Shown: positions 1 through 7,978 of the stretch, in pieces
How positions within the stretch are numbered: position 1 is the first letter of the stretch
Layout of the letters: each line of letters opens with the position of its first letter
Origin: an uncultured Prevotella sp.
Lineage (GTDB): Bacteria; Bacteroidota; Bacteroidia; Bacteroidales; Bacteroidaceae
DNA length: 64,000 nt
NCBI RefSeq assembly: GCF_946407605.1
Contig: NZ_CAMJOS010000005.1
Location: forward strand, 62,001 to 126,000
Reading direction: 5' to 3'
Notes under the pieces: generated by a model
Databases searched by the model: none
Told to the model about the DNA's origin: nothing
What the model saw: the letters and a program-made list of their open reading frames with translations, nothing else
Program-made: the position numbers and the translations under genes

Positions 1-817
1 CGCCCACACCTACCAGAGCCTTTGCTATCATCATCGACAGCAGGGCAGGCACATCACCCTCGCAGCCAGCCACGATGCCTTCGGCATTCAGTCGCGCCAA
101 TGCCCAGCATCCTGTGTTTTTTACGCTGGTCAGCAGGTCGAAGCAGCGTAGTGTCAGACCCTGTAGCTGGTGTCGTGTCACGATGATGCTTAGTGCTTCA
201 TAAATCTGCTGCGCCCCAGGCAATGCCTGTTTGATAGCCTCTGTCGGAGCTTTCTCGCTCACCTCGCGCTGAGGTGTGGCGCTGATGGTCATCAGCAGCT
301 CGTCCATTGGAATCTTCACCAGCTCGATGCCTGTCTTCTGTCTGACGAGGTCAGCATCCGTATTGCTCGATATCAGCCAGTCTGACGGCTCGCCTATGAT
401 GCCCAGCCTGCAGACCTGCAGTTGCTGTTTGGCCGTCACTACTTGTTTGAGTAGCATGATGCGGCGACTGATGTAAGCAGCGTCGCCATGGATAATCTCC
501 CCTTCCAATCCCTGCTGTCGCAGGAATGACAGGATCTCCATGGAGGCTGCCAGCGAATTGCTCTTGCCTGATGTCAGCAGGTAGATGGGTCTGCTCTTCT
601 TGCGCTGCAGTTCAGGCAGCAGCTGTTTAAACAGCCCCTCCGTACCTCCTGTTCTCACATAGATCAGTTCCAGCGCATGGCTCCCATAGTCTGCAAAGTC
701 GCTCCCTTTGAACATAAACGCCACGTTCAGGCCATTCAGAAACTCCTTGGTTGCAGCTTCCACCGCCTGCTCATCGTGCAGGCCAGAGGTCAGGGTGTAT
801 ATCGCAATGTCAGCCAC
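1..817 (-). CDS. L-fucose/L-arabinose isomerase-like protein, partial (C-terminus outside window)
   Basis: The minus strand is open from a GTG at 817 to the window edge, giving 272 residues. The start VADIAIYTLTSGLHDEQAV resembles Bacteroidota proteins annotated as L-fucose isomerase-like, as do IGEPSDWLISS (141-151), TLRCFDLL (222-229) and CEGDVPALLSM (252-262). Family members interconvert ketoses and aldoses, but the substrate cannot be read here and the C-terminal domain is missing. GTG is preferred because no in-frame ATG lies near, and a TACCTTTG promoter (842-835) ends 17 nt upstream. The gene diverges from the metal-uptake locus. The family assignment is by motif resemblance only. Confidence 0.72.
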   Translation of the reverse strand, partial: MADIAIYTLTSGLHDEQAVEAATKEFLNGLNVAFMFKGSDFADYGSHALELIYVRTGGTEGLFKQLLPELQRKKSRPIYLLTSGKSNSLAASMEILSFLRQQGLEGEIIHGDAAYISRRIMLLKQVVTAKQQLQVCRLGIIGEPSDWLISSNTDADLVRQKTGIELVKIPMDELLMTISATPQREVSEKAPTEAIKQALPGAQQIYEALSIIVTRHQLQGLTLRCFDLLTSVKNTGCWALARLNAEGIVAGCEGDVPALLSMMIAKALVGVG

Positions 818-834
818 AAGCTTAAAGTTTTGTG

Positions 835-912
835 CAAAGGTAATAAGAAGTGGTGAAAAAAACAAATAAAATTGATTTTATTTTGTGTTTCCCTCGATTT
901 ATACTATCTTTG
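835..912. promoter_or_regulatory. Divergent promoter pair with shared AT-rich dyad
   Basis: A TACCTTTG -7 element on the minus strand (842-835), with TTTGTT at 866-861 as -33, serves the isomerase-like gene. A TATCTTTG element on the plus strand (905-912), with TTTTG at 881-885 as -33, serves the metal locus. A 9-bp perfect dyad, AAATAAAAT-TG-ATTTTATTT, at 864-883 overlaps or abuts both -33 elements. Its position fits an operator. A Fur/Zur-type metal regulator is a guess from the neighbouring gene content. Confidence 0.6.
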
Positions 913-923
913 CAGCCGTGAAG

Positions 924-1259
924 ATGAAGAGATATATTTCAGCATGGGTGCTGTTGGCCGTGTTTGTGCCAATGGTGCTGCTGTCGTCGCTTCATACTCA
1001 CGGCTTGGAATCAGTAGCACAAGATGACTGTAAGGAGTGCGTGGCTCACCATTGTCACGGCCACTTTGTAGAGCTGACCACGACGCTGCACGCCTGTGTG
1101 CTGTGTCAGTTTCAGACCTTCTCGTTTGTGGCTGCCGCCGTCTTTGCAGTCGTATTATTTCATCAGTTAACAAAAGAACTTATTGCCCAGCGTCAGCGTG
1201 ATGTGCACCTTGATGTCTGTGGCATCCCCCTGCTCCGTGCCCCACCTTTCTTTTCTTGA
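924..1259 (+). CDS. Small His/Cys-rich membrane protein of a metal-uptake locus
   Basis: This 111-residue protein has an N-terminal hydrophobic segment (about residues 5-20), a metal-ligand-rich stretch (CKECVAHHCHGH, then HACVLCQF) and a second hydrophobic segment. ATG 924 is chosen over ATG 885 because the -7 element TATCTTTG lies at 905-912, so 885 would fall upstream of the transcript; the mRNA is then almost leaderless. Similar short proteins often sit directly before TonB receptors in Bacteroidota. The Cys/His clusters suggest binding of zinc or copper, which is inference. It lies 39 bp before the TonB receptor and is probably cotranscribed with it. Confidence 0.7.
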   Translation: MKRYISAWVLLAVFVPMVLLSSLHTHGLESVAQDDCKECVAHHCHGHFVELTTTLHACVLCQFQTFSFVAAAVFAVVLFHQLTKELIAQRQRDVHLDVCGIPLLRAPPFFS

Positions 1260-1298
1260 GAAACGTATTTGTGTTTAATATAAGAAAAGGAAGAAAGT

Positions 1299-3389
1299 AT
1301 GATAGATATGATGCTGGCAACGCTGCTATGGGCAACGGCGCCAGCCGACACGACCATCACGCTACGTGATGTCACCGTGACTGGACAACAGCGACGGGAC
1401 TATCAGATGCGGACGTCGCAGTCGGAGATTCAGATAGGTCACGAGTACCTGCAAGAGCATTTCGCTGGCAGTCTGATGCAGACCTTAGAGGCCATACCAG
1501 GCGTGAAGGCGATGGCTATAGGCAGCGGACAGTCGAAACCCACCATCAGAGGGCTGGGCTTCAACAGACTGGCTGTGGCTGAAGACGGCGTGAAGCACGA
1601 GGGACAGCAGTGGGGCGACGATCACGGACTGGAGATAGACCAGTTCGCGATAGACCGTGCTGAGGTGATAAAAGGTCCTGCGGCTCTGCTCTATGGCAGC
1701 GATGCCATCGGTGGCGTGCTGAGCCTTTACACCAACCACGTGCCCACCACATCGTTTGGCGGCAGCGTGCAGTTGTTTGGTCGTACCAACAACGAGCAGG
1801 TGGGCGCCTCAGCGAAGGTTGAGGGCCGACAGGGCCGTTGGTTCTACAGGGCCAACGCCACCGTGATAGACTATGGCGACTATAAGGTGCCTACAGACAG
1901 CATACAGTATTACTCGTACTGGATACGTCTGAAGGACGGCAGGCTGCGCAATACGGCAGGCTGTGAGCGCGATGGCAGCGTGATGTTGGGCTATGCAGGC
2001 TATAACTTCCATACTGACGTGCGCATCAGCGATGCCTATGCCAAGAGCGGCTTCTTTGCCAACGCCCATGGACTGGAGGTGCGCCTGAGCGACATCGACT
2101 ACGACCACTCGCGACGCGACATAGACTTGCCTTATCAGTGGGTGAACCATCTGAAGGTACTCAGTCACAGCACGTGGCGTACGGAGATGACGGCACTGGA
2201 ACTGAACCTGGCCTACCAGAATAACCTGCGCGAGGAAAGGTCAGAGCCTGTGAGTCATGGTTATATGCCTACACCTGACGGCTCGCTGGAGCGTCGCTTC
2301 AACAAGAGCACCTATACGGCAGGGCTTCAGCTGCGACATACCCTAGGTCGCCATGAACTGCGAGGCGGCGTGAGCAGCGAGTATCAGCATAACCGCAGAG
2401 ACGGCTGGGGCTTTATTATTCCTGACTTCGAGACGCTGAGCGCAGGACTGTTTGCGATGGATCGCTACACGCTGAGCGACCAGCTGATAGTGAATGCAGG
2501 CGTGCGCTATGACTATGGTGAGACGCATATTCACAGCTATCAGGATTGGTTCAAGACGCCTGTGGATGGTGTGATGGTCAATCAGCAACGTTCTGCAGAC
2601 ACACGACGTCACTTCAGCAGTATGACATGGTCGGCTGGGGTGAACTACGCCATAGGCCAGTGGGTGATGAAGGCGAACGTGGGCAAGAGCTTCCGCATGC
2701 CTATACCCAAGGAGCTGGGTGCCGATGGTGTGAACTACCACATCTTCCGCTACGAGCGTGGCAATGCGCAGCTGGACCCAGAGCAGTCGTACCAGATTGA
2801 TGCCAGCATCAGTTGGGCCAACGAGGCGTGGGAGGTGCAGGTGGAGCCCTACCTGAACTACTTCCCCAACTATATCTATCTGAACCCCACGGCACAGTAT
2901 GTGGAGGGCTTGCAGCTGTATCATTACACGCAAGCCGAGGTGCTGCGCTATGGATTGGAGGCACAGGTGAAATGGCAGATGGACGAACACTGGCAGGCCC
3001 ATGTACAGGGAGAATACCTGTATGCTCGTCAGCAGTCTGGCGAGAAGAAGGGCTATACGCTGCCCTTCAGCACCCCATGGTCAACAGACCTGGGCGTGAA
3101 GTATTCTTCGTCTATCACCAATAGCCAGCCTTTGACTGTATCCCTGAACGCTCATATCGTGGGCGCTCAGCATGAGATTGTCCCCCCAGAAAAGCCCACT
3201 GACGGCTACTGGACGCTGAACATGGCTTGTGCTAAGGACTTTACTTGGGGTGGAAATACCCTTCACGTGGCGCTTCATGCAGATAACCTGCTGAATCGCC
3301 ATTATTACGATCATACCAGCTACTACCGTCTGATTGATGTGCCAGAACCTGGGCGCAACTTCTCGCTGATGGTTGGTCTGGATTTTTAA
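1299..3389 (+). CDS. TonB-dependent outer-membrane receptor, probable metal (zinc-type) uptake
   Basis: This is a 696-residue receptor with a short hydrophobic leader, a TonB-box-like segment (TLRDVTVTG, about 22-30), a plug domain (PTIRGLGFNRLAVAEDG, then AEVIKGPAALLYGSDAIGG) and a beta-barrel ending in the aromatic terminus SLMVGLDF. The plug resembles ZnuD-like receptors. No N-terminal carboxypeptidase-like domain or SusC signature is visible, and no SusD follows, so glycan uptake is unlikely. Flanking genes encode a Cys/His-rich membrane protein and a His/Asp-rich lipoprotein, supporting import of zinc or another divalent metal. ATGs at 1308 and 1311 are alternative starts that would shorten the leader by three or four residues. 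Confidence 0.88.
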   Translation: MIDMMLATLLWATAPADTTITLRDVTVTGQQRRDYQMRTSQSEIQIGHEYLQEHFAGSLMQTLEAIPGVKAMAIGSGQSKPTIRGLGFNRLAVAEDGVKHEGQQWGDDHGLEIDQFAIDRAEVIKGPAALLYGSDAIGGVLSLYTNHVPTTSFGGSVQLFGRTNNEQVGASAKVEGRQGRWFYRANATVIDYGDYKVPTDSIQYYSYWIRLKDGRLRNTAGCERDGSVMLGYAGYNFHTDVRISDAYAKSGFFANAHGLEVRLSDIDYDHSRRDIDLPYQWVNHLKVLSHSTWRTEMTALELNLAYQNNLREERSEPVSHGYMPTPDGSLERRFNKSTYTAGLQLRHTLGRHELRGGVSSEYQHNRRDGWGFIIPDFETLSAGLFAMDRYTLSDQLIVNAGVRYDYGETHIHSYQDWFKTPVDGVMVNQQRSADTRRHFSSMTWSAGVNYAIGQWVMKANVGKSFRMPIPKELGADGVNYHIFRYERGNAQLDPEQSYQIDASISWANEAWEVQVEPYLNYFPNYIYLNPTAQYVEGLQLYHYTQAEVLRYGLEAQVKWQMDEHWQAHVQGEYLYARQQSGEKKGYTLPFSTPWSTDLGVKYSSSITNSQPLTVSLNAHIVGAQHEIVPPEKPTDGYWTLNMACAKDFTWGGNTLHVALHADNLLNRHYYDHTSYYRLIDVPEPGRNFSLMVGLDF

Positions 3390-3410
3390 CATTACAAACA
3401 AAAAAAGAAA

Positions 3411-3944
3411 ATGAAAAAGATGAAGTATTTGAGCCTGTTGATGGCTATAGTGAGTGTAATGACAATGAGTTTTGTTGCCTGTGGCGACGATGATGACGAG
3501 AAGGATATGACCTATCCAGTCATCTCGGCAGAGGGTATCACAGCCAATCCTGTGGATTGTCAGGTGTATCAGCGTGGCAGCGTCATTCCCTTCCATTATA
3601 TCTTTACGGATAATGTGGAACTGGGTGCCTATAACATAGAGATACATACCAATGCCGACCACCACACCCACGGCACACAGTCGACTGACTGCGATGGTGA
3701 CGCTGACCATGACCACGCTGCTGACCATGATCACGATGGCGACCATGAGCATGATCACGATGGCAATGCTTGGGTCTATAACCAGGACTTCACTATTCCT
3801 GCTGGACAGGTGAGGTTCGAGACTCGTCATGACATTGCCATACCTGACAGCATTGAGCCTGGCGACTATCACTTTATGATACGTCTGACTGATCGTGCAG
3901 GATGGCAGCAATTGCGTGCTGTGGGCATCAAGATTACGGAATAA
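3411..3944 (+). CDS. DUF4625-type lipoprotein with His/Asp-rich metal-binding loop
   Basis: The 177-residue product has a lipoprotein signal ending in SFVACGDDDDEKD, so it is probably lipid-anchored. The fold region (YPVISAEGITANPVDC... and DFTIPAGQVRFETRHDIAIPD) matches the DUF4625 beta-sandwich family as I know it. An insertion at about residues 83-120 is a run of His and Asp (repeated HDH and DHDH), a typical low-affinity zinc or nickel chelating stretch. It begins 21 bp after the TonB receptor, so it is likely the surface or periplasmic metal-capture partner. The His/Asp loop is seen directly; the metal identity is not. Confidence 0.82.
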   Translation: MKKMKYLSLLMAIVSVMTMSFVACGDDDDEKDMTYPVISAEGITANPVDCQVYQRGSVIPFHYIFTDNVELGAYNIEIHTNADHHTHGTQSTDCDGDADHDHAADHDHDGDHEHDHDGNAWVYNQDFTIPAGQVRFETRHDIAIPDSIEPGDYHFMIRLTDRAGWQQLRAVGIKITE

Positions 3945-3960
3945 TCAAACTTTTAATAGG

Positions 3961-3996
3961 AAATGCAAAAGAAACATGGCTTTTTCTTTTGCATTT
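3961..3996 (+). terminator. Perfect 14-bp hairpin terminator
   Basis: AAATGCAAAAGAAA (3961-3974) pairs perfectly with TTTCTTTTGCATTT (3983-3996) over an 8-nt loop and is followed by a T-rich run. It closes the metal locus. The stem is AT-rich. Confidence 0.7.
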
Positions 3997-4009
3997 TCTT
4001 CTTTTTTCG

Positions 4010-4017
4010 TATCTTTG
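4010..4017 (+). promoter_or_regulatory. Promoter of the class I aminotransferase gene
   Basis: A TATCTTTG -7 element precedes ATG 4042 by 24 nt. The TTTTG at 3988-3991 in the right arm of the preceding terminator falls where the -33 element belongs, so terminator and promoter overlap. Confidence 0.7.
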
Positions 4018-4041
4018 CAGAAGAAAAGAAATCACTAGGAT

Positions 4042-5355
4042 ATGAAACCAACACCGATTAAGAAAGAAATTGTGGACGGACTGATTGCCAAAATGGGTAT
4101 TCAGGACTTCGCCAAAGCCACCATTCGCGAGGTGAAGCAGGTGGCTGCCACTGCTGAGAAAGAGAGCGGCGTGGAGTATATCAAGATGGAGATGGGTATA
4201 CCAGGACTGCCTGCTGCACAGGTGGGCGTAGATGCGCAGATCAAGGCGCTGCAGGACGGCATTGCCCATAGCTATCCTGACATACAGGGTCTGCCTGAGC
4301 TGAAGCAGCAGGCCTCACGTTTCGTCAAGGCTTTCATCGACGTGGATATCGCCCCTGAGGGTTGCGTGCCTGTTTGTGGTTCGATGCAGGGCACGTTTGC
4401 CTCGTTCCTCACCTGTTCGCAGGCAACAAAGGGAAAAGACACGGTGTTGTTCATCGACCCAGGATTCCCTGTGCAGAAGATGCAGCTGCAGGTGCAGGGC
4501 GTGAAATACGAGACCTTTGACGTGTATGACTTCCGTGGTGACAAACTGAAGTCAAAGCTGGAGCGCTATCTGAAGGTGGGTAATATCTGCGCCATCGTCT
4601 ATAGCAACCCCAACAACCCAGCATGGATATGTCTGACGGAAGACGAGCTGAAGACCATCGGCACGCTGGCTACGAAATATGATGTGGTGGTGATGGAAGA
4701 CCTGGCATACTTCGCCATGGACTTCCGCAAGGACCTGAGCACACCCTTCGAGGCTCCCTATCAGCCCACGGTGGCTCGCTATACTGACAACTACATGCTG
4801 CTCATCAGTGGCTCGAAGGCTTTCAGCTATGCTGGCGAGCGTATCGGCGTGGTGTGCATTGGCGACAAGCTGTTCCATCGTCAGTTCCCTGACTTGGCAG
4901 CTCGCTATGAGGGTCTGCCCTTTGGCCTGGTATTCTCAACACGTATGCTCTACGCCCTGTCGAGTGGCACGAGTCATTCTGCCCAATATGCGCTGGCTGC
5001 CCTGTTCCGTGCTGCCTGCGACGGTGAGTATAACTTCCGCGACGACATCAAGGTTTATGGCGAAAGAGCCCATAAACTGAAGGAGATATTCTGCAAGCAC
5101 AACTTCTACGTGGTCTATGACAAAGACCTGGATAAACCAATAGCCGACGGCTTTTATTTCACCATCGGCTATCCAGGTATGACTAGCGGTAAGCTGGCCC
5201 GCGAACTGATGTACTATGGTGTGTCGGCCATCTGCCTCATCACCACAGGAAGCCATCAGGAGGGACTGCGCGTCTGCACCTCGTTTATTGAGGACCACCA
5301 GTATGCGCAACTGGAAGAGCGCATGGCGGTGTTTGCAGAGAACAACCCCGTGTAA
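4042..5355 (+). CDS. Class I/II PLP-dependent aminotransferase
   Basis: This 437-residue fold-type I enzyme has the NPNNPAW motif (about 189-195), the PLP-phenol region VVMEDLAYFAMD, and the Schiff-base lysine in ISGSKAFSYAGERIG (Lys259). The substrate-binding arginine is probably in the C-terminal LRVCTSF region. It resembles aromatic or aspartate-type aminotransferases, but the substrate is not clear. It stands alone with its own promoter and converges on the STAS gene with only 5 bp between stops. An aromatic aminotransferase would feed arylpyruvates to the IorAB/PaaK/acyl-CoA synthetase set in this window, which is inference only. Confidence 0.87.
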   Translation: MKPTPIKKEIVDGLIAKMGIQDFAKATIREVKQVAATAEKESGVEYIKMEMGIPGLPAAQVGVDAQIKALQDGIAHSYPDIQGLPELKQQASRFVKAFIDVDIAPEGCVPVCGSMQGTFASFLTCSQATKGKDTVLFIDPGFPVQKMQLQVQGVKYETFDVYDFRGDKLKSKLERYLKVGNICAIVYSNPNNPAWICLTEDELKTIGTLATKYDVVVMEDLAYFAMDFRKDLSTPFEAPYQPTVARYTDNYMLLISGSKAFSYAGERIGVVCIGDKLFHRQFPDLAARYEGLPFGLVFSTRMLYALSSGTSHSAQYALAALFRAACDGEYNFRDDIKVYGERAHKLKEIFCKHNFYVVYDKDLDKPIADGFYFTIGYPGMTSGKLARELMYYGVSAICLITTGSHQEGLRVCTSFIEDHQYAQLEERMAVFAENNPV

Positions 5356-5360
5356 GCTGC

Positions 5361-5663
5361 TTATTTGAACTCAAAGAGATTGGTGAAGCCAGTCATGGCA
5401 AACACGCTGCGCAGCGAATCGCTGATGCCAGTGATGTAGACATGGCTGCCCTTGGGCTTTGCGTTCTTCAGCACGGCCAGGAACAGACGGAGACCACTTG
5501 AGGAGATGTACTCCAGATTGGTACAGTCGAGCACAATGTCATGGCCTGTACAGTCGTTCAGCGGCTGAAGAGCCTGTTCGGTCTCAGGAGCTGCAGCGGT
5601 GTCAAGACGGCCTTCGAATACGGCAACCAGGTTGCCATCTTTTTCAAGAATCGTTGTTTTCAT
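5361..5663 (-). CDS. STAS-domain anti-sigma factor antagonist
   Basis: The 100-residue protein is a single STAS domain of the SpoIIAA/RsbV type. Its motif LDCTNLEYISSSGLRL (45-60) contains the serine patch (54-56) that the partner kinase phosphorylates in this family. It is the last gene of a three-gene minus-strand operon, 13 bp after the SLC13 permease and two genes after an RsbW-like kinase. The set looks like a partner-switching module, but no SigB-type sigma factor lies nearby, so the output is unknown. Confidence 0.9.
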   Translation of the reverse strand: MKTTILEKDGNLVAVFEGRLDTAAAPETEQALQPLNDCTGHDIVLDCTNLEYISSSGLRLFLAVLKNAKPKGSHVYITGISDSLRSVFAMTGFTNLFEFK

Positions 5664-5676
5664 TTGTCTGTTGTTT

Positions 5677-7470
5677 TTATATGTATAATGGATAAATTAA
5701 ATTCACGATAACCAATGCTACTGCCAGCAGCACGATGTGCATCCAGATGCCCAGGCGCGCAAAGTCGGTAAACTTGAACGAGCCAGGACCATAGATGAGC
5801 ATGTGACAGCTGGAGCCGATGGGTGAGGCAAAACTGATGGTAACACTCAACATCAGCGCCATGACGAAAGGCAGGGGGTTGCAGCCCATGAGCAGCGCCT
5901 GCTTGTACATGATGGGGAAGAACACGGCGCTGGAACCTACATCGCTGACAAACTCGCTGACAAACGAGGCCAACAGGCACATCACAGCCATGACCACATA
6001 GGGATTGCTGCCACAGAGGTCGAGCACGTCGTGGGCAATGATATCGGCAATACCCGTCTTGCTGATAGCGATGGAGAATACCACCGTTGAACCCAGCACA
6101 AGGAGCAGTTCCCACTCAATATATTTCACCACATTGTCCCAACGACAGCACTTAAGCACCATCATGGCACCTGCTGCCAGCATGGTGGTAGCCATCAGCG
6201 GCAGGAAATGGAATGATGACAGGAAGAACATCAGTATGAGGATGATGGCAGAGGTGATGGTCTTAGGACCTATCTGAGGCACGAAATGCGAGTCGAAGAA
6301 CTTGAGGTTGCGACGATTGTCGTGCTCCAGCTTCTCATCATCCTTGGGTGGACACTCCAGCAATAGCGAGTCGCCAGCCTGCAAGCGGATTTCACGAGGC
6401 TGTCCCTCGACACGACGACCCTGACGGGCCACAGCCACCAGCACCACATCATTGCGCTGTTCAAAGTCACTCTCAGTCATAGAATGACCTATCAGCTCAC
6501 TGCCAAAGGTGACATAGGCCGTACGCATCTTGCGCTTGGTGTCAATATCATTGATGCTCCACACGTGATGGTCGGCAGCAGCCAGACCATGGGTACGCTT
6601 CAGCTCCAGTATCTCGTTGATCTGACCAGCATAGATAAGACGGTCGCCACCCAGAATCCACTCATCCTTGGGTACTGGCATGATAATCTCACGATCGAAA
6701 CGCACGATCTCGACCAACGAGCCACCTTTTACCTGCATCAGACCAGCCTCGCTGACTGACGAGCCTACGGCAGGATTATCAGTAGGAACCAGCAATTCGA
6801 CGGTATAGTCGGAAGTGGTCTCGAACGACTGCTCTGCAGGGGCTCGCGAAGGGATGTACTTCTGCAGCATCACCACCATGAAGACACCAATGACGGTGAG
6901 AATGAAACCAGGCAGCAACGGCTCGAAGAGGTTCATAGACTGACCTGTCTCAGACATATAAAGACCAGCTACCACCAGGTTCGACGAGTTGCCCAGCAAC
7001 GTACACATGCCACCAAGGGTGGCAGCATAGCTCAGGGGCAACAGCAGCTTAGAGGGTGCGATATTCAGCTTGCGCGACCATATCTTGACGGCATCGATAA
7101 ACAATGCCACCACGTTGACGGAGTTGAGGAAAGCAGCCAGGATGCTGGTTGGCAGCATGAGGCGGAATACTGCATATCGATAGCTGCTTGGATCGCCCAA
7201 CACATTTTTGGTGAGCCAGTAAAGCACACCAGACTGTATCAAGCCGCCAATGATGACGAAGAAGGCTGCATGGACAACAACGGGCTCAGAGCCGAAGCCT
7301 GCCATTCCCTCTTCCTCAGTCACAACACCTGTGACCAGCAGCACCGTCAGTGCCCCAAGGAATGCCACCTCAGCAGGGATACGCGTGCGAGCCATCACGA
7401 AGAAGATACTCAGCACGGTAACCATCGTTATCCAGGCATAGATATTGAATCCCAGCAGTTCGTATTCCAT
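5677..7470 (-). CDS. SLC13-family anion permease with internal TrkA-C domains
   Basis: This 597-residue membrane protein has an N-terminal helix bundle (about 1-210), two soluble RCK/TrkA-C-like domains (about 215-380: VGSSVSEAGLMQVKGG, then VRFDREIIMPVPKDEWILGGDRLIYAG) and a second helix bundle with ASPIGSSCHMLIYGPGSF near the C-terminus. This is the layout of SLC13/CitT-like transporters for sulfate or dicarboxylates with regulatory cytoplasmic domains. It is unusual in lying between an RsbW-like kinase gene (12-bp gap) and a STAS antagonist gene (13-bp gap). In SLC26 transporters a STAS domain is fused; here one is supplied as a separate gene. The substrate is not determinable. Confidence 0.87.
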   Translation of the reverse strand: MEYELLGFNIYAWITMVTVLSIFFVMARTRIPAEVAFLGALTVLLVTGVVTEEEGMAGFGSEPVVVHAAFFVIIGGLIQSGVLYWLTKNVLGDPSSYRYAVFRLMLPTSILAAFLNSVNVVALFIDAVKIWSRKLNIAPSKLLLPLSYAATLGGMCTLLGNSSNLVVAGLYMSETGQSMNLFEPLLPGFILTVIGVFMVVMLQKYIPSRAPAEQSFETTSDYTVELLVPTDNPAVGSSVSEAGLMQVKGGSLVEIVRFDREIIMPVPKDEWILGGDRLIYAGQINEILELKRTHGLAAADHHVWSINDIDTKRKMRTAYVTFGSELIGHSMTESDFEQRNDVVLVAVARQGRRVEGQPREIRLQAGDSLLLECPPKDDEKLEHDNRRNLKFFDSHFVPQIGPKTITSAIILILMFFLSSFHFLPLMATTMLAAGAMMVLKCCRWDNVVKYIEWELLLVLGSTVVFSIAISKTGIADIIAHDVLDLCGSNPYVVMAVMCLLASFVSEFVSDVGSSAVFFPIMYKQALLMGCNPLPFVMALMLSVTISFASPIGSSCHMLIYGPGSFKFTDFARLGIWMHIVLLAVALVIVNLIYPLYI

Positions 7471-7482
7471 CTGTTCCTACTG

Positions 7483-7902
7483 TCAGAGTTTCTTACCAAG
7501 CGTCAGCACGTTGCGTCCGTCAACACGCTTGTAGTCAATACTATCCATGATTTGGCGAACAATATGGATGCCCAAGCCGCCAATGCCACGCTCCTCAGCA
7601 GACAGCGTGGTGTCGACCTCTGCCCTGGCGGTGGGGTCGAAGGGGGCGCCGCTGTCGCTAATCACAAACTGCAACACACCGTTGGACATCTGGGCATCGA
7701 TGCATACAGTACCTTCCGTACCTGCAGGATAGGCGTAGTTCATCACATTGACCACAGCCTCTTCGATAGCCAGGTTGAGCTGCATAGTTAGCATCATATC
7801 GACTTCTGCCGCCTCGCAGATGCCGTCAATAAACTCGGCGAGGAGGGGAACTTGCTTCACATCGTTGGGCAATGTCAGCTGACGTTTAATCTCGGTTTCC
7901 AT
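7483..7902 (-). CDS. RsbW/SpoIIAB-like serine kinase (anti-sigma regulatory factor)
   Basis: The 139-residue protein is a GHKL ATPase of the HATPase_c_2 type. It has the N-box EEAVVNVMNYAYP (47-59), the G1 box SDSGAPFDP (82-90) and the G2 box RGIGGLGIHIV (105-115). Family members bind a sigma factor or other target and phosphorylate a STAS antagonist, here presumably the product of 5361-5663. It opens the operon downstream of a TATTTTTG promoter (7933-7926). Confidence 0.88.
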   Translation of the reverse strand: METEIKRQLTLPNDVKQVPLLAEFIDGICEAAEVDMMLTMQLNLAIEEAVVNVMNYAYPAGTEGTVCIDAQMSNGVLQFVISDSGAPFDPTARAEVDTTLSAEERGIGGLGIHIVRQIMDSIDYKRVDGRNVLTLGKKL

Positions 7903-7925
7903 GTTCGCTTTTTAAAATTTGGGGG

Positions 7926-7933
7926 CAAAAATA
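7926..7933 (-). promoter_or_regulatory. Promoter of the RsbW/SLC13/STAS operon
   Basis: A TATTTTTG -7 element reads toward ATG 7902, leaving a leader of roughly 15-20 nt. It lies immediately downstream of the terminator of the preceding acyl-CoA synthetase gene. Confidence 0.6.
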
Positions 7934-7936
7934 CAA

Positions 7937-7972
7937 AAAAAATCCCAAACTATACAACATTTGGGATTTTTT
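7937..7972 (-). terminator. Intrinsic terminator after the ADP-forming acyl-CoA synthetase gene
   Basis: A 13-bp stem (7937-7949 with 7960-7972) around a CCC/GGG core has a 10-nt loop. It is flanked by A and T runs, so it could act in both directions. Confidence 0.75.
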
Positions 7973-7978
7973 CTGACT

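Noticed and set aside
885..923. Longer N-terminus of the small His/Cys protein from ATG 885
   Set aside because: The TATCTTTG -7 element at 905-912 lies inside this extension, so it would not be transcribed; ATG 924 gives a normal hydrophobic leader.
3081..3911. Minus-strand reading of 276 residues opposite the TonB receptor end and lipoprotein
   Set aside because: It is a shadow of the His/Asp-rich DUF4625 gene and the receptor 3' end; no promoter or homologous motif.
4042..5355. MocR-type regulator
   Set aside because: The aminotransferase has no N-terminal GntR-like DNA-binding domain.
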